37,393 nucleotides of DNA from Lachnospiraceae bacterium (GTDB taxonomy: Bacteria; Bacillota; Clostridia; Lachnospirales; Lachnospiraceae). The stretch is from contig JAGCVY010000068.1 in NCBI GenBank assembly GCA_017962105.1, positions 1 to 37,393 of the forward strand. The letters run 5' to 3'. How positions within the stretch are numbered: position 1 is the first letter of the stretch; each line of letters starts with the position of its first letter. The notes under the pieces were generated by a model, which had not been told where the DNA came from, did not search any database, and was given only the letters and a program-made list of their open reading frames with translations. The position numbers and the translations under genes were made by a program. This document shows positions 23,768 through 37,300 of the stretch, in pieces.

Positions 23768-23858
23768 TCATTTTCCCTTGCATGGAGCATCATCTCACGC
23801 AAACACTGCCACAGTTTTCCTTTTATGGCAACACTTACCTGCGCGAACCCGTCACGCC

Positions 23859-23917
23859 AAAAAAATCAAAAAAAACGAAAAAAGGGTATTGACAACCGAA
23901 AAATCCGGGTGTATAAA
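23859..23917 (+). promoter_or_regulatory. Promoter of glnN with phased A-tracts
   Basis: TTGACA (23889-23894) and TATAAA (23912-23917) are 17 bases apart. Three A-tracts upstream (7, 8 and 6 A at 23859, 23868 and 23878) are spaced about 9-10 bases, as in an UP element or a bent upstream region. This should be a strong promoter with a start near 23924. Confidence 0.85.
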
Positions 23918-23926
23918 TGGGCTCAT

Positions 23927-24106
23927 GAAAGGCAACGGCGTCTTTGAGTGATCACTCAGAGGCGCTTTCTCTTTTGTTACCGGTTTTGTTACCGGATTAC
24001 AAAACCGGGGCTTTCAGACAAAACAGATTACAACAACACATGGTTTCGCAGGGAGAAAGGCAATGGCGTCTTTCATGTCTATGGCATGAGAGGCGCCTTC
24101 TCTTTT
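23927..24106 (+). promoter_or_regulatory. glnN leader with duplicated terminator-like hairpins
   Basis: Two copies of one element occur: GAAAGGCAACGGCGTCTTT...AGAGGCGCTTTCTCTTTT (23927-23975) and GAAAGGCAATGGCGTCTTT...AGAGGCGCCTTCTCTTTT (24055-24106). Each folds with GGCGTCTTT against AGAGGCGC plus four further pairs; the apex sequences differ but stay self-complementary (GAGT/ACTC and CATG/CATG), so they are conserved as structures. Between them CCGGTTTTGT (23980-23989) pairs with ACAAAACCGG (23999-24008), and TTTTGTTACCGG is directly repeated. The U-rich tails TTCTCTTTT suggest attenuators. Confidence 0.7.
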
Positions 24107-24132
24107 CTCCGAAACCGAAAGGAGACAAATTT

Positions 24133-26238
24133 ATGAAGACAACGACAACGGTTCCCGACTATTTCGGATGTGATGTGTTCGATGACCGGATCATGAAGGC
24201 AACACTATCCGCAAAGGTTTACTCCTCCCTCCGCCGCACCATCGACGAGGGCGCAGAGCTCGACGCAAGCGTTGCCAATGCCGTTGCGGAAGCGATGAAG
24301 GAATGGGCAGTTGGCAAGGGAGCAACACATTTTACGCATTGGTTCCAGCCGCTCACCGGCATCACCGCCGAGAAGCACGACAGTTTCATCTCCCCGTCTC
24401 CGGACGGCGGCGTGATCATGGAGTTTTCCGGCAAGGAGCTCATCAAGGGTGAGCCCGATGCCTCCTCGTTCCCGAGCGGCGGCCTTCGCGCTACCTTCGA
24501 GGCGAGAGGATATACCGCATGGGATCCTACAAGCTACGCATTTATCAAAGGAAACACCCTTTGCATTCCCACCGCGTTCTGCTCCTACGGCGGACACGCA
24601 CTCGACAAGAAGACACCGCTTCTTCGCTCCATGGAAGCGCTGAGCAAGCAGGCACTGCGTATCCTTCGTCTGTTCGGCAACACCACCGCGAAGCGGGTCA
24701 TCTCCTCCGTCGGACCTGAGCAGGAATACTTCCTTATCTCTAAGGAAATGTACGACAAGCGCCCTGACCTCCGTTTCACGGGCCGCACGCTCTTCGGTTC
24801 CAAGCCTCCGAAGGGACAGGAACTGGACGACCATTACTTCGGCGTTATCAAGCCCGGCGTACAGGCTTACATGAATGATTTGAACGAGGAGCTCTGGAAA
24901 CTCGGTATCCTCGCAAAGACCGAGCACAACGAGGTTGCTCCCGCACAGCATGAGCTGGCTCCGATCTACTCCACCACCAACATCGCGACCGACCACAACC
25001 AGTTGACGATGGAGATCATGCAGAAGGTTGCTGCGAAGCATGGCCTTGTCTGCCTGCTTCATGAGAAGCCCTTCGCAGGTGTCAACGGTTCCGGCAAGCA
25101 CAACAACTGGTCCATCGCAACGGACAGTGGCCAGAACCTTCTCTCTCCGGGAGATACTCCTTATGAAAATGCGCAGTTCCTGTTGTTCCTGTGCGCGGTC
25201 ATCAAGGCCGTCGACGATTATCAGGATCTGCTCCGTCTCTCCGTAGCGACCGCCGGCAACGACCATCGTCTCGGAGCAAATGAGGCTCCGCCTGCAGTCA
25301 TCTCGATGTTCCTTGGAGACGAGCTCAACGCCGTTTTGGAAGCCATCGATACGGATACCCCTTATCAGGGAACCGCTAAGACCGTCATGAAGCTCGGCGT
25401 TGATGTCCTTCCGAAGTTCAACCGCGATACCACCGACAGAAACCGTACTTCGCCGTTCGCTTTCACGGGCAACAAGTTCGAGTTCCGTATGCTCGGTTCC
25501 TCCAACAGCATCGCCTGCGCGAACATCATGCTCAACAGTGCTGTTGCAGAGTCCCTGAAGATTTACGCCGACCGTCTGGAGGGCGCTGAGAACTTCGAGG
25601 ATGCCCTTCATGCAATGATCAAGAAGACCATCAAGGATCACAAGCGGATCATCTTCAACGGCAACGGTTACGATGACGCCTGGATCAAGGAAGCGACCGA
25701 GGTTCGCGGACTTTCCAACTACCGCACCACGGCGGACTGCATGCCTCATCTTCTGGACAAGAAGAATGCGGATATGCTCATCGCTCATGGCGTATTCACC
25801 ATGGACGAACTTCGCTCCCGCGTGGACATCATGCTTGAGAACTACTGCAAGAGCGTTGCCATTGAGGCCAACACGATGATCGATATGGCCAAGACACAGA
25901 TTGCTCCGGCAGTTGACAAATACGCTTCGGATCTCGCAAGAGATGTCGCTGCGAGAAAGGCTGTGGATTCCTCCATCGCCTGCCGCCGTGACAGCAAGCT
26001 GATCAGCCGTCTCTCCGAGCTTACGGACATCATCGACGAGCGCACGGAAACCCTGAGCAAGACCATGGTTTCCCTCCGCGAGACCGAGGGCATCATCCCC
26101 GAGTCCGAGTTCATCCGCGACAAGGTTCTGCCGGCAATGAACGAGCTCCGCATCGCCTGCGACGAGGCCGAGACGCTGACCGCGAGAAGCTACTGGCCGT
26201 ATCCGACCTACGGCGACATCCTTTTCAGCGTCCGCTGA
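24133..26238 (+). CDS. glnN: Glutamine synthetase type III
   Basis: This 701-residue enzyme is a GSIII, the large dodecameric form found in Bacteroidetes, cyanobacteria and many Clostridia. Markers are the N-terminal FGCDVFDDR, then [32 protein letters not shown] (metal Glu), [15 protein letters not shown], the ATP/substrate segment [24 protein letters not shown] and [18 protein letters not shown]-terminal helical region (about 590-690) is typical of the family. The ATG at 24133 follows AAAGGAGAC; the frame is open upstream but that part is the structured leader. Base use is strongly optimised, suggesting high expression. It makes glutamine from ammonium imported by the next gene and is probably the main assimilatory synthetase. 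Confidence 0.96.
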   Translation: MKTTTTVPDYFGCDVFDDRIMKATLSAKVYSSLRRTIDEGAELDASVANAVAEAMKEWAVGKGATHFTHWFQPLTGITAEKHDSFISPSPDGGVIMEFSGKELIKGEPDASSFPSGGLRATFEARGYTAWDPTSYAFIKGNTLCIPTAFCSYGGHALDKKTPLLRSMEALSKQALRILRLFGNTTAKRVISSVGPEQEYFLISKEMYDKRPDLRFTGRTLFGSKPPKGQELDDHYFGVIKPGVQAYMNDLNEELWKLGILAKTEHNEVAPAQHELAPIYSTTNIATDHNQLTMEIMQKVAAKHGLVCLLHEKPFAGVNGSGKHNNWSIATDSGQNLLSPGDTPYENAQFLLFLCAVIKAVDDYQDLLRLSVATAGNDHRLGANEAPPAVISMFLGDELNAVLEAIDTDTPYQGTAKTVMKLGVDVLPKFNRDTTDRNRTSPFAFTGNKFEFRMLGSSNSIACANIMLNSAVAESLKIYADRLEGAENFEDALHAMIKKTIKDHKRIIFNGNGYDDAWIKEATEVRGLSNYRTTADCMPHLLDKKNADMLIAHGVFTMDELRSRVDIMLENYCKSVAIEANTMIDMAKTQIAPAVDKYASDLARDVAARKAVDSSIACRRDSKLISRLSELTDIIDERTETLSKTMVSLRETEGIIPESEFIRDKVLPAMNELRIACDEAETLTARSYWPYPTYGDILFSVR

Positions 26239-26266
26239 TCGGGGATTGTCATCCATAACTGAAACA

Positions 26267-26400
26267 ATCGCCCGCCGGTCTTTCGGGGTCACACAGCTCC
26301 GATGGAGGGCTGTACGGCTGCAGGAGGGCCGGCGGCGATAAAAAGCTATCGTATTGGGATTTCAAAAATGCCTCCGCGCAGGCAACGGCCGATGGAGCCG
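26267..26400 (+). promoter_or_regulatory. Structured amt leader with two hairpins sharing the loop CGATGGA
   Basis: ATCGCCCGCCGGTC (26267-26280) pairs with GGCCGGCGGCGAT (26327-26339) with one bulged C. Inside it ACAGCTC/GGGCTGT (26293-26299 and 26307-26313) closes the seven-base loop CGATGGA. A second hairpin CGGC/GCCG (26386-26389 and 26397-26400) closes the same loop CGATGGA. No U-tract follows the large hairpin. The 202-base gap between glnN and amt holds no gene. Confidence 0.5.
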
Positions 26401-26440
26401 CACAACCCGCACGGGGAGTTTAATAAAGGAGGTGCTTGCT

Positions 26441-28195
26441 ATGTCAATCACCGAAGTTACCCAAATTGTCACAAAAGAAGCTTTTGGTATCTGGTTCCTG
26501 ATCGGAGCCGCACTCGTCTTCTTCATGCAGGCCGGATTCGCCATGGTAGAGACCGGTTTCACCCGTGCGAAAAATGCCGGCAACATCATCATGAAGAACC
26601 TGATGGACTTCTGTATCGGTACCGTAGTGTTCGTTCTGCTCGGCTTCTCTCTCATGATGGCTGAGGATTACGTAGCCGGATTCATCGGCGTCCCGAATCT
26701 TAAGATCTTCACGGATTTCGGCGGATTCCTGCAGGACGGGATGGCTCCTTCCTTCGTATTCAACCTTGTGTTCTGTGCAACCGCAGCCACCATCGTGTCG
26801 GGCTCCATGGCAGAGCGCACCAAGTTTATCTCCTACTGTATCTACTCCGGCGTTATTTCGCTGTTTGTATATCCGATTGAAGCCGGCTGGGTTTGGAACT
26901 CTCAGGGCTGGCTGGCGAAGCTTGGGTTCCACGATTTCGCAGGTTCTGCTGCGATCCACTCCGTCGGCGGTATCACCGCTTTGATCGGTGCAATCCTCGT
27001 CGGTCCCCGTCTTGGCAAGTACGTCAAGGACAAGAACGGCAAAGTTACGAAAGTTAACGCTATCCCCGGCCATGCGATCACGTTGGGCGCTCTCGGCTGC
27101 TTCATCCTGTGGTTCGGCTGGTACGGTTTCAACGGCGCCGCTGCATGGGACGGCAACTCGCTTGCTTCCATCTTCGTCACCACGACGATCGCTCCGGCGG
27201 TTGCAACCTGCACGACCCTTCTGTACACCTGGATCAAGAACGGCAAGCCCGATGTTTCGATGTGCTTGAACGCCTGCCTGGCCGGCCTTGTGGGTATCAC
27301 CGCAGGCTGTGATGCACTCGATGCTCTCGGCGCAACCGTCGTCGGTATCGTTTCCGGTATCCTGGTAGTCGTTGCTGTAGAAGTACTTGATCTGAAGTGC
27401 CATGTCGACGATCCCGTCGGTGCTGTCGGTGTTCATTTTGCGAACGGCGTCTGGGGCACCCTCGCTGTAGGTCTGTTGGCAAACCCGAAGGCTCCGGCCG
27501 GATTAGACGGTTTGTTCTACACTGGTAGTATCAAGTTGTTTGGAATTCAGGCGCTTGGTATCGGTGCCATCCTTGCATGGACCGCACTGTGCATGGCCAT
27601 CACCTTCCTGATCATCAAAAAGACCATCGGTCTCCGCGTTTCGGCGGAGGAAGAGATCCGCGGTCTGGACAGCACCGAGCACGGCCTTCCGAGTGCTTAC
27701 GCCGATTTCGCTCCTGCTGTTACCGATCTGAGCTACAGCTTCCCTGAGGCAGCAGAGGCTGTTGCGGTATCCGGTGACACCCCGGTTGCCGAGGCTGTTC
27801 CGGTCAAGAAAGTTGCCGCTGTTGTGGACGACGGTACGCCGAAGTTCACCAAGATCGAGATTGTCTGCCGCGAGTCCCGCTTTGAGACCTTGAAGACCGC
27901 GATGATGGATATCGGTATCACCGGTATGACCGTCTCCCACGTTCTGGGATGCGGCGTGCAGAAAGGCAAGCCGGAGTTCTACCGTGGCGTTCCCGTGGAA
28001 GCTACCCTGCTTCCGAAGATCCAGGTCGACATCGTCGTCGTTGCCGTACCTGTCCGCAAGGTCATCGAGACCGCAAAGAAAGTTCTTTACACCGGCCATA
28101 TCGGCGATGGCAAGATTTTCGTTTACGATGTGGAAAATGTTATTAAGGTCCGCACGGGCGAGGAAGGCTACGATGCTCTGCAGGATGTAGAGTAA
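26441..28195 (+). CDS. amt: Ammonium transporter fused to a PII signalling protein
   Basis: This 584-residue protein has an Amt channel (about 1-400, eleven membrane segments) with conserved stretches such as AGFAMVETGFTRAKNAGNII, FVFNLVFCATAATIVSGSMA, AIHSVGGITALIGA and VHFANGVWGTLAVGLL. A linker rich in Ala and Val (about 415-475) leads to a PII/GlnK domain (about 475-584) with the T-loop GKPEFYRGVPVEATLLPK and GHIGDGKIFVYDVENVIKVRTGE. PII proteins normally bind Amt as separate subunits and block it when nitrogen is plentiful; here the sensor is tethered. The Tyr in the T-loop (EFYRG) is kept. The ATG at 26441 follows a perfect AAAGGAGG. It lies between glnN and asnB. Confidence 0.95.
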   Translation: MSITEVTQIVTKEAFGIWFLIGAALVFFMQAGFAMVETGFTRAKNAGNIIMKNLMDFCIGTVVFVLLGFSLMMAEDYVAGFIGVPNLKIFTDFGGFLQDGMAPSFVFNLVFCATAATIVSGSMAERTKFISYCIYSGVISLFVYPIEAGWVWNSQGWLAKLGFHDFAGSAAIHSVGGITALIGAILVGPRLGKYVKDKNGKVTKVNAIPGHAITLGALGCFILWFGWYGFNGAAAWDGNSLASIFVTTTIAPAVATCTTLLYTWIKNGKPDVSMCLNACLAGLVGITAGCDALDALGATVVGIVSGILVVVAVEVLDLKCHVDDPVGAVGVHFANGVWGTLAVGLLANPKAPAGLDGLFYTGSIKLFGIQALGIGAILAWTALCMAITFLIIKKTIGLRVSAEEEIRGLDSTEHGLPSAYADFAPAVTDLSYSFPEAAEAVAVSGDTPVAEAVPVKKVAAVVDDGTPKFTKIEIVCRESRFETLKTAMMDIGITGMTVSHVLGCGVQKGKPEFYRGVPVEATLLPKIQVDIVVVAVPVRKVIETAKKVLYTGHIGDGKIFVYDVENVIKVRTGEEGYDALQDVE

Positions 28196-28233
28196 GGCCG
28201 AAATTAACTGCGATTTCCCAAAAATCCAACCTC

Positions 28234-28268
28234 ATCGGCGTCACAGCGGTAATCGGTGTGACGCCGAT
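28234..28268 (+). other. Perfect 12-bp hairpin between amt and asnB
   Basis: ATCGGCGTCACA (28234-28245) pairs with TGTGACGCCGAT (28257-28268) around an 11-base loop. No U-tract follows, so it is a weak terminator at best; it may be an mRNA stabiliser or processing site. It shares the GGCGTC core with the glnN leader hairpins. Confidence 0.55.
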
Positions 28269-28309
28269 ACAAATTATTAAAAAACGAATTGAAACGGAGA
28301 AAAGAAACC

Positions 28310-31607
<3,298 letters not shown>

Positions 31608-31663
31608 GTTTTCCGGCATCGCCGGATCTGCGAAATGAATCATGTGCTTTGAGGATAATATCG

Positions 31664-33094
31664 ATGGATACCATGTGGAATGATCAGAAACTTCATGAGG
31701 AATGCGGCGTCTTCGGCGTCTTTGCAAAGGACCCGGAGCCGGTGGCCGAGATGGCGTACTACGGGCTTTACGCCCTGCAGCACCGCGGTCAGGAGGGCTG
31801 CGGTATCGTCGTTAATGACGACGGTGTCTTCGTCTCGCACAAGGATACCGGTCTCGTCAGCGATGTTTTCCCGAAAGAGATCCTCTCCTCCTTCCCGGAC
31901 GCCACCATGGCGGTTGCCCACACGCGCTATGCCACAACCGGCGGTTCCGGCCGGAGCAACGTGCAGCCCATTGAGGTCAACCACCAGAAGGGGCGGATGG
32001 CCATCGCCCACAACGGAAACATCAGCAACGCCGCGGAACTGCGGTCCGCTCTCGAACTGACGGGAGCGATCTTCCATACCACCAGCGACACCGAGATCAT
32101 CGCCTATCTCGTGACCAAGGAGCGGCTGTTAAGCCCCTCCATCGAGGACGCGGTGAGCCGGGCGGTTGCTTCTCTTCAGGGAGCATTTTCCCTCATTGTC
32201 ATGTCCGCCCAGAAGCTCATCTGCATCCGGGATCCGCACGGATTCCGGCCGCTGTGCTACGGACAGACCCCTGACGGCACCTACGTGGTTGCCTCCGAGA
32301 CCTGTGCTTTGCATGCCGTCGGCGCGACGCCGATCCGGGATGTGGAGCCCGGGGAAATGCTCGTCTTCAGCCGTGACGGCGTGATCTCCCGCAGGGAGCA
32401 TTGCCAGACGACGCCGGTGCGGCACTGTATCTTTGAGTACATCTATTTTGCGAGACCGGACTCCGTGATCGACGGAGTTTCCGTGCACGCTGCGCGCGTC
32501 CGCGCAGGAGAGATTCTGGCGGACGCGCATCCTGCCCAAGCCGACATTGTCATCGGCGTTCCGGATTCGGGTCTGGACGCCGCCATCGGCTACGCCAGAG
32601 CCTCCGGAATCCCCTACGGGATCGGCCTCATCAAAAACAAATACATCGGACGCACCTTCATCAAGCCCTCCGGCCGGATGGACGCCGTGAAGATCAAGCT
32701 TGCCGCCGTGGAGGAGACCGTTCGGGACAAGCGGATCGTGCTGATCGACGACTCCATCGTACGCGGCACCACCTGCGCCCATATCGTGCGGATGCTCCGG
32801 GAAGCCGGGGCAAAGGAAATCCACATGCGGGTCACGGCACCGCCCTTCCTGCATCCCTGCTACTACGGCACCGACGTGGACTCCGAGGACAACCTGATCG
32901 CATGCCGGCATACCGTGGAGGAGATCGCGGAGATGATCGGCGTGGACACCCTCGGCTATCTGCCGGTGGACGAGCTTCCGGGGCTGTGTGGAAGCACGAA
33001 TATCTGCAGCGCCTGCTTCGACGGTTCCTACCCTACTCCGGTCCCGTCGGACACCAGAAAGGACCGGTTCGAGCAAAAGCTCTCGGAGCGATGA
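31664..33094 (+). CDS. purF: Amidophosphoribosyltransferase (first step of purine synthesis)
   Basis: This 476-residue enzyme transfers glutamine ammonia to PRPP to make phosphoribosylamine. The ATG at 31664 is preferred, with GAGG ten bases upstream; a TTG at 31649 and an ATG at 31673 are alternatives. The nucleophile is C14 in HEECGVFGVF, so a 13-residue propeptide is removed, as in the Bacillus-type enzyme. Other motifs are YALQHRGQEGCGI, AHNGNISNAAELR, the PRPP loop VLIDDSIVRGTT (near 359), and the Cys residues of the Fe-S cluster seen in RHCIFEY, LIACRHT and NICSACFDG. No other pur genes lie in the window, so its position follows glutamine use rather than the purine pathway. Confidence 0.96.
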   Translation: MDTMWNDQKLHEECGVFGVFAKDPEPVAEMAYYGLYALQHRGQEGCGIVVNDDGVFVSHKDTGLVSDVFPKEILSSFPDATMAVAHTRYATTGGSGRSNVQPIEVNHQKGRMAIAHNGNISNAAELRSALELTGAIFHTTSDTEIIAYLVTKERLLSPSIEDAVSRAVASLQGAFSLIVMSAQKLICIRDPHGFRPLCYGQTPDGTYVVASETCALHAVGATPIRDVEPGEMLVFSRDGVISRREHCQTTPVRHCIFEYIYFARPDSVIDGVSVHAARVRAGEILADAHPAQADIVIGVPDSGLDAAIGYARASGIPYGIGLIKNKYIGRTFIKPSGRMDAVKIKLAAVEETVRDKRIVLIDDSIVRGTTCAHIVRMLREAGAKEIHMRVTAPPFLHPCYYGTDVDSEDNLIACRHTVEEIAEMIGVDTLGYLPVDELPGLCGSTNICSACFDGSYPTPVPSDTRKDRFEQKLSER

Positions 33095-33179
33095 CATCCC
33101 GTGGAAAACCCAAGCGGGACCGCGGAGCCATTTTCCGTGAAAAAACTTTGAAAAAATACGGAATCACCGTGTTCGGCAG

Positions 33180-33216
33180 TTTACAAGAAAGTCGGAAATG
33201 ATTATAATCATTTCCG
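33180..33216 (+). promoter_or_regulatory. carA promoter with a 24-bp palindromic operator over the -10 box
   Basis: TTTACA (33180-33185) and a perfect TATAAT (33203-33208) are 17 bases apart. A perfect palindrome with half-site CGGAAATGATTA spans 33193-33216 and is centred on the -10 box. A protein bound there would block RNA polymerase. The sequence is not a good match to the arginine (ArgR) box or the purine repressor site as I know them. Confidence 0.75.
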
Positions 33217-33277
33217 GCTGTAACATAAAAAAAATCATACTGCGGCCGTGAACGCCGCACTGCGAAAGGTCGAAACC

Positions 33278-34387
33278 ATGATACGCGAATTTGACCGGAA
33301 AATCATTACGGAAGACGGTACGGAGTACCTGGGCTACGGCTTCGGTGCCGACGGCGATGCGGTTTTGGAGCTTGTCTTCAACACCTCGATGGTCGGCTAC
33401 CAGGAGATCCTCTCCGACCCGTCCTACACCGACCAGGCGGTGGTCATGACATACCCCCTGATCGGCAACTACGGAATGGCTGCGGACGACTATGAGACCG
33501 GCACGCCCACCATCGGTGCGCTGATCGTCCGGGAGTACAACGACGAGCCCTCCAACTTCCGAAGCGAGGAGACCTTGGGAAGCGTTATGAAGCGCTTCGG
33601 GATTCCTGGAGTAAGCGGGGTGGACACGAGAAAACTCAACCGCTCCATCCGCGACTTAGGCTCCCGCAAAGTATTGATCACCACCCCGCAGACGACGCTT
33701 GCGGAAGGCCTTGCGATCATCCGTGACGCCGCTCTTCCGAACGACGCCGTGTCCCGCGTCTCCTGCCGAGAGATCACAACATATACCCCTTCGGAAAATG
33801 TCGGAGCGCTCCGCCGCGTCGTTCTCATCGACTGCGGAATGAAGCGGAACATTCTCCGCTCGCTCCTTGCCCGCGGCTGTGAGGTGACGGTGGTCCCGTG
33901 GAACACGGACGCCGCTGCTATCCTTGCCATAAAGCCGGACGGAGTGATGCTTAGTAACGGCCCCGGCGACCCCACCGATGTCCCGGAGACCATTGCGGCC
34001 GTGAAGGCGCTCATCGGAAAGCTTCCGATCTTCGGCATCTGCCTCGGGCATCAGATCCTCTCTCTTGCCTACGGCGCAAAGACATACAAACTGAAATTCG
34101 GCCACCGCGGAGGCAACCATCCCGTGATGGATCTCGCCACCGGCCGCATCGAGATCACCTCCCAGAACCACTCCTATGCGGTTTCGGAGGAAAGCCTTGC
34201 GGACACGCCGTTAGCGGTCACGCACAAAAACATCCTCGACAACACCATCGAGGGCGTCAGCTGCGAGAAGGACGCTGCGTTCAGCGTGCAGTACCACCCG
34301 GAGAGCTCGCCGGGACCGCAGGACAGCGCATACCTGTTCGACCGATTCATCCGTTTCATGGAGGCCAGCCATGCCGAAGAGAACTGA
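33278..34387 (+). CDS. carA: Carbamoyl-phosphate synthase small (glutaminase) subunit
   Basis: This 369-residue subunit releases ammonia from glutamine for the large subunit. The start at 33278 ([14 protein letters not shown]) has AAAGG upstream; a GTG at 33248 in frame is less likely. The N-terminal domain (about 1-150) contains [17 protein letters not shown] and [18 protein letters not shown]. The class I amidotransferase domain has [10 protein letters not shown], the elbow FGICLGHQI (Cys near 254), GHRGGNHPV and YHPESSPGP. It has its own promoter and a palindromic operator, and overlaps carB by 17 bases, which couples their translation. Confidence 0.97.
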   Translation: MIREFDRKIITEDGTEYLGYGFGADGDAVLELVFNTSMVGYQEILSDPSYTDQAVVMTYPLIGNYGMAADDYETGTPTIGALIVREYNDEPSNFRSEETLGSVMKRFGIPGVSGVDTRKLNRSIRDLGSRKVLITTPQTTLAEGLAIIRDAALPNDAVSRVSCREITTYTPSENVGALRRVVLIDCGMKRNILRSLLARGCEVTVVPWNTDAAAILAIKPDGVMLSNGPGDPTDVPETIAAVKALIGKLPIFGICLGHQILSLAYGAKTYKLKFGHRGGNHPVMDLATGRIEITSQNHSYAVSEESLADTPLAVTHKNILDNTIEGVSCEKDAAFSVQYHPESSPGPQDSAYLFDRFIRFMEASHAEEN

Positions 34388-37300
34388 CATCAAAAAAGTA
34401 CTGATCATCGGCTCCGGTCCGATCGTCATCGGGCAGGCCGCCGAGTTTGACTATGCGGGAACGCAGGCGTGCCTTGCCCTCAAGGAGGAGGGTTACGAGG
34501 TCATCCTCTGCAACTCTAACCCCGCAACCATCATGACCGACACGGCCATCGCCGACAAGGTCTACATGGAACCCCTGACTCTCGAGTTTATCGCCAAGAT
34601 CATCCGCTACGAGCGCCCCGACGCACTGCTTCCGGGCATCGGCGGACAGACCGGTCTTAACCTTGCGATGCAGCTGCAGAAGAAGGGCGTCCTCGCGGAA
34701 TGCCGCGTGGAACTGTTAGGAACCGACTCCTCTTCCATCGAGCGCGCGGAGGACCGTGAGCTCTTCAAGGAACTGTGCGAGGAACTCGGCGAGCCCGTGC
34801 TTCCCTCCGACATCGCCACCAACGAGGAGGACGGTATCCGCATCGCCGCGGAGATCGGCTACCCTGTGGTGCTTCGTCCGGCATTTACCCTCGGCGGAAC
34901 CGGCGGCGGTTTCGCGGACAACGAGGAGGAATTCATTCCGATGCTCCGGAACGCCCTCTCCCTCTCTCCGGTACGCCAGGTGCTGATTGAAAAGAGCATC
35001 AAGGGATTCAAGGAGATTGAGTACGAGGTTATCCGCGATAAGAATGACACCGCCATCACCGTCTGTAACATGGAAAACCTCGACCCCGTCGGTATCCACA
35101 CCGGCGACTCCATCGTCGTTTGCCCGTCCCAGACGCTGACCAACAAGGAATATCACATGCTTCGCGACAGCGCCCTGAAGATCATCCGCGCCCTCAAGAT
35201 TGAAGGCGGATGCAACGTTCAGTTCGCGCTCGATCCGAAGTCCTTCCAATACTACCTGATCGAGGTCAACCCCCGCGTGTCCCGGTCTTCCGCCCTGGCG
35301 TCCAAGGCCAGCGGTTACCCGATCGCCCGCGTCTCCGCGAAGATCGGCATCGGCATGACCCTCGACGAGATTGCCCTCGCAAACACCCCGGCATCCTTCG
35401 AGCCTGCACTCGACTACGTGGTCACGAAGATGCCCCGGTTCCCCTTCGACAAATTCGCCGACGCGGACAACTCCCTCTCCACCCAGATGAAGGCTACCGG
35501 CGAGGCCATGAGCATCGGCCGCACCTTCGAGGAGAGCCTCTTAAAGGGCATCCGTTCGCTGGAGATCGGCATGTACCACATTCATATGGCGAAGTTCGAC
35601 ACATTTTCCGACGACGAACTTCTCGCCTACATCCGCATCGGCACGGACGACCGCATCTACGCCATCGCGGAGCTTCTGCGCCGTGACGTAAGCATCGACA
35701 CCATCGCCGACGCCACCGCCATCGACCGGTTCTTCCTTCGGAAAATCCGCAACATCGTCGCAATGGAGCGTGAACTCGCCGCTTCCGTGGGCGATACCCG
35801 CGTGCTCTACGAGGCGAAGCGGATGGGATTTGCCGACCGTGCGATCGGAAACTTTTGGAATCTCACGGAGCGCGAGGTTGCCGACATCCGGAAGCGCGAG
35901 GGCATTCAGCCGGTGTACAAGATGATCGACACCTGCGCCTCGGAGTTTGACAGTTACGTGCCGTACTTCTACTCGACCTATGAGACGGAAAATGAGTCCG
36001 TCATCTCCGACCGGCGGAAGATCGTCGTGCTGGGCTCCGGCCCGATCCGTATCGGCCAGGGCGTCGAGTTCGACTACTCCACCGTGCACGCCGTGAAGAC
36101 CATCCGTGCAGCCGGCTACGAGGCCATTATCATCAACAACAATCCGGAGACGGTGTCCACCGATTACACCTGCTCCGACAAGCTGTATTTTGAGCCCCTC
36201 TGCACCGAGGACGTGATGAACATCATCCACCTTGAGAATCCGGAGGGCGTCATTGCAACCCTCGGCGGACAGACCGCCATCAACCTCGCGGACTCCCTTG
36301 CAGAGCGTGGCGTGAAGATCATCGGTACGGACTGCGCGGCCATCGACCGTGCGGAGGACCGCGACCAGTTTGAGCACCTGCTGCTCTCTCTGGGAATCCC
36401 GCAGCCGAAGGGTCAGGCCGTGACCAGCATCGAGGAAGGCGTTGCCGCTGCCGCTGCCATCGGCTATCCCGTTTTAGTCCGCCCGAGTTTCGTCTTAGGC
36501 GGCCGTGCGATGCAGATCGTCTCCAAGGAATCAGCGCTTCGCGAGTACCTGCACACCGCCGTGGAGATCGCGCCGGATAAGCCCGTTCTCGTGGACCGCT
36601 ACATCCGCGGTAAGGAGGTGGAGGTCGACGCCGTCTGCGACGGTAAGAAAGTGTTTGTTCCGGGCATTATGGAGCTTGTAGAGCGCACCGGCGTGCACTC
36701 CGGCGACTCCATGAGCGTATACCCGCCCTACACCCTCTCCGAGGGCGTGAAGAAGACGATCCTTCACTACACCGAGATGCTTGGTCTGGGCATCGTGATC
36801 GTCGGCCTGTTCAACCTCAAGTTCATTGTCGACCAGAATGAAAAAGTATACATTATCGAGGTTAACACGCGCTCTTCGAGAACGGTTCCGTTCCTCTCGA
36901 AAGCCACCGGATACAGTCTTGCGGACATCGGTACCAGAGCCATCCTGGGGCACTCCCTCGAGGAGCAGGGAATCAACTTCCTGTACCCGCCGGAGAAGAA
37001 GCGGTTCTACGTGAAGGTTCCGTCATTCTCCTTCTCGAAGCTCCGCGGAATGGACGCTTACCTCTCGCCCGAAATGAAGTCCACCGGCGAAGCGATCGGT
37101 TACGACGAGAAACTCCACCGCGCGGCGTACAAGGCGATGATCGCCTCCGGACTCACACTGAAAAACTACGGCACCGTCTTAGTCAGCGTCGCCGACGAGG
37201 ACAAGGACGAGGTTGTGCCACTCATCCGCCGTTTCTACGAGATGGGATTCAATATCGAGGCCACCTCCCTGACCGGCGAGGTGCTTCGCGAAAACGGTAT

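Noticed and set aside
24205-26292. 695-codon open frame on the minus strand
   Set aside because: It is the complement of GSIII, which has complete family motifs, promoter and ribosome site.
33193-33216. ArgR (arginine repressor) box at carA
   Set aside because: The dyad is AT-rich in the middle and at carAB, but the TGAT-TATA-ATCA core does not match the TGAAT-N4-ATTCA pattern closely enough to name ArgR.
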